Assembly (NCBI GenBank): GCA_035540955.1
Contig: DATLFP010000191.1
Coordinates: 1-9,722, forward strand
Direction: 5' to 3'
From: DATLFP01 sp035540955
Lineage (GTDB): Bacteria > Actinomycetota > Acidimicrobiia > Acidimicrobiales > CADCSY01
Length of the DNA: 9,722 nt
How positions within the stretch are numbered: position 1 is the stretch's first letter; the number at the start of each line of letters is the position of its first letter. Under the pieces are notes generated by a model. It had not been told where the DNA came from. It ran no database searches and saw only the letters and a program-made list of their open reading frames with translations. This document shows positions 5,447-9,722 of the stretch, piece by piece. The position numbers and the translations under genes are program-made.

Positions 5447-5917
5447 GTGTTCGAGCGGCGCTTCGTGCGACGCGCCCGCGACGGCGGCTTCGAGGTGCGG
5501 CTGCCGGCCGACGAGCGCCGCGTGATCGCCCAGGTCCTCCCCCAGCTGAAGGCGGCGCTGCTGGGGGACGCGACCGCCGACCCGGCGTTCAAGCGCCTGT
5601 TCCCCGTGGCGTACGCGCAGGACCCCGAGCACGAGGAGGAGTACCGGGCGCTCGTCGGCGACGAGCTCCTGACCACACGGGTCGCCCAGGTCGACACGGT
5701 GCTCGAGACCATCGGCCTCGACCGGCTGACCGAGGACCAGCTGTTCGCGTGGATGGGAGCGGTGAACGATCTCCGCCTGGTCCTGGGTACACGGCTCGAC
5801 GTGTCGGAGGAGACCGACCTGGCCGTGGACCCGTCGCATCCCGACGCCGGCGCCTACGGGCTCTACACCTACCTGGGCTGGCTCCTGGAGCTGCTGGTCG
5901 ACGCCGCCGCGAGATGA
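5447..5917 (+). CDS. DUF2017 family protein
   Basis: This 156-residue soluble protein fits the actinobacterial DUF2017 family, whose function is unknown. Typical traits seen: a short basic start (MFERRFVRRARDGG), 'LPADERRVIAQVLPQL', 'DPAFKRLFPVAYAQDPEHEEEYRALV', 'VDTVLETIG', 'LTEDQLFAWMGAVNDLRLVLGTRLDV' and a C-terminal 'YGLYTYLGWLLELLV'. It has no signal peptide and no membrane helix, and looks mostly helical. The GTG at 5447 comes one base after the clpS stop, and its TGA overlaps the next ATG (ATGA), so the three genes are likely translated together. The steady neighbourhood with clpS in this phylum suggests a link to Clp-mediated proteolysis, for example as a helper or substrate-handling factor, but that is inference from context only. 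Confidence 0.88.
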   Translation: MFERRFVRRARDGGFEVRLPADERRVIAQVLPQLKAALLGDATADPAFKRLFPVAYAQDPEHEEEYRALVGDELLTTRVAQVDTVLETIGLDRLTEDQLFAWMGAVNDLRLVLGTRLDVSEETDLAVDPSHPDAGAYGLYTYLGWLLELLVDAAAR

Positions 5918-6831
5918 GCCGGCGACGGTGGTTGGCGGCCGCCGTGATCGTCGTGGCGGCGGCGGGCGGGTGCGGCGCCGACGACGCTGACTGGGAACGG
6001 GCGACGTGCGAGCCCGCCCGACCGCAGCCGTCGGGCGCCCACGAGCTCGCGGTCGGGGACCGCCGAGCCCTGCTCCACGTGCCGGCGGCCTACGACGGCT
6101 CCGAGGCGTACCCCCTCGTGTTCAGCTGGCACGGCTACGGCTCCAGCGCCGACGACCACCTCGTCTACGCCGATCTCCGGCCGCAGGCGGAGGACGGGCG
6201 GTTCCTCGTCGTGGTCCCCCAGGGCGAGGGCGACCCGACCCGGTTCAACCTCACCGCCGGGATCGAGGGCGAGACCGACGACGTGGGCTTCGCCGCCGCC
6301 CTGATCGATCATGTCGCCGCCGAGTGGTGCCTCGACGAGGCCCGCGTGTACTCGACCGGGGTCTCCAACGGCGCCGGCATGAGCGCTCTGCTCGCCTGTC
6401 GCATGCCCGACCGGATCGCCGCCGTCGGCATGGTGGCGCTCGTCATCCACTTCGACGGCTGCGCCGGTCCGCCGACGCCGGCGATGGGCATGATGGGCGA
6501 CGAAGACCTGGTGGTGCCGATCCAGGGCGGCGAGGTGAACTGCTGCGGCGGTTGGCCCATCGCGCCGGCGGCGGAGTCCATGCAGCGGTGGGCGGACGCC
6601 GCCGGGTGCGAGGGGCGGCGCGAGAAGCAGGTGGCCGTCGGCGTGCAGCGGACCACCTGGCACCGCTGCGACGGCGACGCGGAGGTCCAGTACCTCGAGC
6701 TGCGCCAGCACGGGCACACCTGGCCCGGCGGTCCCGACGTCTCCATGCTGGGGCCGACGAGCCAGGCCATCGACGCCGCCGAGGTCCTCTGGGACTTCTT
6801 CCGCCGGTTCTCGCTCGACGAGGGGTCGTAG
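5914..6831 (+). CDS. Lipoprotein esterase, LpqC / PHB-depolymerase-like alpha/beta hydrolase
   Basis: This 305-residue exported hydrolase is of the type seen in polyhydroxybutyrate depolymerases, feruloyl and acetyl-xylan esterases and LpqC. The N-terminus 'MSRRRWLAAAVIVVAAAGGC' has a twin-arginine-like SRRRWL and a lipobox-like AGGC, so it is probably a lipid-anchored (Cys20), possibly Tat-exported protein. Catalytic set: nucleophile Ser151 in GVSNG (149-153), Asp198 in 'GDEDLVVPIQGG' aligned with the family's 'GTADPIVPYEGG', and His268 in 'QHGHTWPGG'. 'SWHGYGSSADD' (71-81) is the oxyanion-hole loop. Eight further Cys (32, 139, 162, 183, 210, 211, 232, 252) would allow four disulfides, fitting an extracellular site. 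The natural substrate cannot be told from sequence. The ATG overlaps the DUF2017 stop (ATGA), and the regulator gene starts 10 bases after the stop. Confidence 0.85.
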   Translation: MSRRRWLAAAVIVVAAAGGCGADDADWERATCEPARPQPSGAHELAVGDRRALLHVPAAYDGSEAYPLVFSWHGYGSSADDHLVYADLRPQAEDGRFLVVVPQGEGDPTRFNLTAGIEGETDDVGFAAALIDHVAAEWCLDEARVYSTGVSNGAGMSALLACRMPDRIAAVGMVALVIHFDGCAGPPTPAMGMMGDEDLVVPIQGGEVNCCGGWPIAPAAESMQRWADAAGCEGRREKQVAVGVQRTTWHRCDGDAEVQYLELRQHGHTWPGGPDVSMLGPTSQAIDAAEVLWDFFRRFSLDEGS

Positions 6832-6841
6832 CCTCGCGCCG

Positions 6842-9722
6842 GTGACTCGGCCGTTCCGGTTCACCTGTCCGGTGCCGGGCGACTCGGTGCTGCGCCGGCC
6901 CCGCCTCCTGGCGCTCGCCGCTCGCCGCTGGGACCACCGGGTCCTCACCGTCGTGGCGCCCGCGGGGTTCGGCAAGACCACGCTCCTCGCCCAGGCCACC
7001 GAGGAGAACGCGCTCGAGCCCCGCGGCACGGACGTCTGGCTGACGTGCGAGCCGACCGATGCCGCCGGCACGCCCTTCGGCAGTGGCGTGCTCCGCGCCC
7101 TCGGCGCGCCGTCGTCGGCGACCACCGTGTCCGCGGAGATGATCGCTGATGCGCTCTGGCACCGCGCGCCGGAGCAGATCGCCCTGATCCTCGACGACGT
7201 GCAGGAGCTGGGTACGGGTGCCCCGGGTGCGCTCCTGCTCGAGCGGCTCGTCGCGGCGCTGCCCGCCAACGCCCATCTCGTGCTCGCCAGCCGGGCCGAG
7301 CCCCCGGTGGCGCTGCGGCGGCTCGAGAGCCAGGACCAGGTGGTCCACATCGGAGAGCCCGACCTCCGGCTCGATGCCCGCGAGCTCGACTCCCTCGCCG
7401 GTGGCGAACCTGGCAGCGGAGCCCACCTCCTCCAGGCGACCAACGGCTGGCCGGCGCTCGCCGGTCTGGCCCTCGCGGGAGCGTCCCGCGGCTCCTCGGC
7501 GCCGTTGTCTCGAGACGCCATCCGCGGCTTCGCGTGGGAAGAGGTCATCGCCCACCTCGGCGACGACCGCCGCCGCGCTCTCGCCGCGGTCGTGACGGCC
7601 GGCGCCGGTGACGACGAGCTGGCGTCGGCGGCGGCCGACCGGCCGGTGCAGCTGCGCCAGCTGTTGGCGGGGTTGCCGCTCGTCGACTGGCGGGGTGACG
7701 GGTCGTGCCGCGTCCACGACCTCTGGGAGGCGGTGCTGGCCGGCGAGCTGGACGACACCGAAGCAACGGCGGTCCGGCGGCGGGCGGCCACCGTGCACCA
7801 CGCCCGGGGCGAGCTCGTCCAAGCCGTCGAGCTCCTCGCGCGAGCAGGCGACCAACCGGCGGTGCAGTCGCTGCTCGTGGAGGCGACGTTGTCCAGGGAG
7901 CTCGCCGTCACCGACGACGTGCTCGCCCGCTGGGAGCGCTTCCTTCCCGCGTCACCGCCGACCCCGATCGCCGACCTGCTCGCTGGCGTGCGGCACAGCC
8001 GCCGCGACCCGGGGAGCGACCAGGGTCGCTGCCTGCTCGAGCGGGCCACGGGCGGGTTCCGGCACCGGAACGACCGCATCGGAGAGCTCGCCGGGTTGGC
8101 CCATCTGCTGTCGATGGCATGGCACCGCCAGGACGTCGCGGAGCTCGAGGTCCTGCGCGAGCACATCGCCGCCGTGCACGATGCCGGGTGCGGACCGGCG
8201 GCACCGTTCGTGCTGCTGGCACGGGCGTTGCTCGCCAGCGCGTCACGCGACTACGAGCGCGGCCTGGCCGCGATCGACGCCCTCCCGCGCGGCTCGGTGT
8301 CCCCGGCGTGGGCGGCGACGCTCCACTCGCTGCGCTCGACGATGCTGCTCATGCTCGGGCGGGCCGAGGAGGCCCTTGCCGTGGCCGGCGGGGTGCCGCT
8401 CGGTGCGCCGGCCCGCCGCACCGCCGTCACGACGAACCTGTTGGTCGCCCGCTGGTTCGCGGCGTGTCCGCTCGAGGTCGTGGCTGCCCTGCCGATCGCG
8501 GTCGACGACGCCGACAACGCCTACGACCGCTACGTCGCGGCCGCGCTCGCCGCCATCGCATGGACCTGGACCGGCAACACCTCCGATGCCGCACCGGCGA
8601 TCGACGAGCTCGCCGTCAACGTCGGCACGCTGAGCGGCGCGATGCCCCGCGGGGTCGCGGCCGGCACCCGCGCCGGTCTGGCGGTGGCGAACGGCGACGA
8701 CGAGGGCGCCGCCGGCCTCCTCCGTGACTTCCTCGTCGACCACCCGCTCGAGGTCGGGCCGGTCGAGCAGGCGCTCCGGCGGTTCCTCACGCTGCCGTAC
8801 GTCCTGGTCCCCGAGTCGAGGGGGTTCTGGGACGAGCAGCGCTACGGCGCGGTGTGGGAGGAGCAGCGGGCCGCGGCCCGAGCGCTCGTCGACGCCCGCG
8901 CCGGCCGGCTCGACCAGGCGCCCGACGTCACACCGGAGCGGCTCATCACCGCCCTGCCGCTGCCGTGGGCCGTCGAGCTCGCCGTCGCCCTCGACGCCGG
9001 CGGGCACCGTCTCGGTCGCACCACGCTGCTCTGGCTGCTCGAGCAGGTGGGCGAGCCGGCGCGCCAGGCCGTGCGCCGCGTGGCCGGGGGCCGGGGGTCC
9101 GGGGCCGACAGCGCACGCCTGGTCCTCGCCGCCGTCCCCGTGCCCCCTCGCACCGACGTGCGCATCGAGGTCCTCGGTCCGTCACGACTCTGGCGCGGTG
9201 CGGAGCTGGTCGAGGACGGGACCTGGCGCCGGCGGATGGTGCGCCTGTTGCTCTGCCACCTGATCGCCGGGCGCGACCCGGCGCGGCCGGCGATCGCCGC
9301 CGCGCTGTGGCCCGATCTCGACGAGCAGCGCGCGAGCCAGAACCTGCGCGTGAACCTCAACCACCTCCACTCCCTCCTGGAACCGGCACGGGCCGCCGGC
9401 GACGCCACGTGGTTCGTCCAGGCCCGCGACGGCGAGCTGCAGCTGCGGGTGTGCGACGAGCTGCGGGTCGACCTGTGGGAGTTCGAGGCGCTGCTCGACG
9501 AGGCCGACGCCGCCGACCGCGCCGGCGTGCCCTCGGCGACGCTCGACGCCTCTCGCCGGGCGCTGGCGCTGTGGCGGGGCGAGCCGCTCGACGACGCCCG
9601 ATTCGAGGACTGGGCCCGAGAGGCCCGCGACCGCGTGCGCGGCCGGTTCGTGCGCGCCGGCGTCCGGGCCGGCGAGCTCGCGCTCGCGGCCGGCGAACCC
9701 GACGAGGCCGAAGGCCGCGCCC
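6842..9722 (+). CDS. STAND ATPase regulator with C-terminal SARP-type wHTH and BTAD (runs off window)
   Basis: A continuous frame of 960 codons without a stop runs past the window end. From the N-terminus: a STAND/NB-ARC ATPase of the MalT/AfsR kind with P-loop 'APAGFGKTT' (39-47), Walker B 'LILDD' (115-119) and the family segment 'HLVLASRAEPPVALRRL' (about 144-160); a winged-helix part near 290 ('VHDLWEAVL'); a long Ala/Leu-rich helical-repeat, TPR-like region (about 295-765); then a SARP-type DNA-binding domain from 773 ('VRIEVLGPSRLWRG', 'ALWPDLDEQRASQNLRVNLNHL') and a bacterial transcriptional activator domain from about 876 ('VDLWEFEALL', 'ALALWRGEPLDD'). Such proteins couple ligand-gated ATPase switching to transcription activation; the signal and targets here are unknown. 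Usual AfsR has the DNA-binding part first; here it is last. GTG 6842 is the first plausible start after the esterase stop, though no good ribosome site precedes it. Confidence 0.85.
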   Translation, partial: MTRPFRFTCPVPGDSVLRRPRLLALAARRWDHRVLTVVAPAGFGKTTLLAQATEENALEPRGTDVWLTCEPTDAAGTPFGSGVLRALGAPSSATTVSAEMIADALWHRAPEQIALILDDVQELGTGAPGALLLERLVAALPANAHLVLASRAEPPVALRRLESQDQVVHIGEPDLRLDARELDSLAGGEPGSGAHLLQATNGWPALAGLALAGASRGSSAPLSRDAIRGFAWEEVIAHLGDDRRRALAAVVTAGAGDDELASAAADRPVQLRQLLAGLPLVDWRGDGSCRVHDLWEAVLAGELDDTEATAVRRRAATVHHARGELVQAVELLARAGDQPAVQSLLVEATLSRELAVTDDVLARWERFLPASPPTPIADLLAGVRHSRRDPGSDQGRCLLERATGGFRHRNDRIGELAGLAHLLSMAWHRQDVAELEVLREHIAAVHDAGCGPAAPFVLLARALLASASRDYERGLAAIDALPRGSVSPAWAATLHSLRSTMLLMLGRAEEALAVAGGVPLGAPARRTAVTTNLLVARWFAACPLEVVAALPIAVDDADNAYDRYVAAALAAIAWTWTGNTSDAAPAIDELAVNVGTLSGAMPRGVAAGTRAGLAVANGDDEGAAGLLRDFLVDHPLEVGPVEQALRRFLTLPYVLVPESRGFWDEQRYGAVWEEQRAAARALVDARAGRLDQAPDVTPERLITALPLPWAVELAVALDAGGHRLGRTTLLWLLEQVGEPARQAVRRVAGGRGSGADSARLVLAAVPVPPRTDVRIEVLGPSRLWRGAELVEDGTWRRRMVRLLLCHLIAGRDPARPAIAAALWPDLDEQRASQNLRVNLNHLHSLLEPARAAGDATWFVQARDGELQLRVCDELRVDLWEFEALLDEADAADRAGVPSATLDASRRALALWRGEPLDDARFEDWAREARDRVRGRFVRAGVRAGELALAAGEPDEAEGRA

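Noticed and set aside
5869..8166. A long 765-codon open frame on the minus strand
   Set aside because: It lies opposite the esterase and the regulator, which have clear catalytic motifs and domains. The reverse translation is low-complexity Arg/Ser/Ala-rich and matches no family; long antisense frames are expected at this GC content.
1..9722. tRNA, rRNA, CRISPR array, transposase or integrase
   Set aside because: No cloverleaf-like segment, spaced repeats or transposase motifs were noticed on reading. Almost the whole window is accounted for by protein genes, and the only gaps are 127 and 116 bases plus a few bases.

Overview
The window comes from a very GC-rich bacterium, almost certainly an actinomycetote. 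The evidence is an actinobacterial-type ClpS followed by a DUF2017 protein, a CtaF-like cytochrome oxidase subunit IV, heavy use of GTG and TTG starts, and a STAND/SARP regulator. Gene order and protein style suggest Acidimicrobiia or a relative, but that placement is inference.

Layout. The two halves diverge from a 116-base gap at 4192-4307. Leftward (minus strand) runs ctaB (heme O synthase), a 127-base gap, then four tightly overlapping genes: cytochrome c oxidase subunit I-like, subunit III-like, an enlarged subunit IV-like protein, and the N-terminus of subunit II, which leaves the window at base 1. Rightward (plus strand) runs ctaA (heme A synthase), clpS (N-degron adaptor), a DUF2017 gene, a lipoprotein esterase of the LpqC/PHB-depolymerase type, and a large STAND ATPase with a C-terminal SARP-type DNA-binding and BTAD region that leaves the window at 9722. 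Junctions are 1-29 base overlaps or gaps of 10 bases or less, except at 3174-3300 and 4192-4307. No tRNA, rRNA, CRISPR array or insertion sequence was seen.

How the genes fit together. ctaA and ctaB make heme A, the cofactor of aa3-type oxidases, beside what looks like an oxidase operon. The surprise is the subunit I homologue. It keeps the fold and signature segments of cytochrome oxidase subunit I from end to end, but it has lost all three CuB histidines, the Glu of the GHPEVY motif, the K-channel Lys region and one heme a ligand. It cannot be a normal oxygen-reducing subunit. Its subunit III partner has also lost hallmark residues, and its subunit IV partner carries an extra membrane domain and a His/acid-rich tail. 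The cluster therefore looks like a diverged, non-canonical heme-copper-oxidase-like complex, and this is the main point of interest. The plus-strand genes join heme A synthesis to protein quality control, a secreted esterase and a regulator with an unusual domain order; no single pathway for them is evident.
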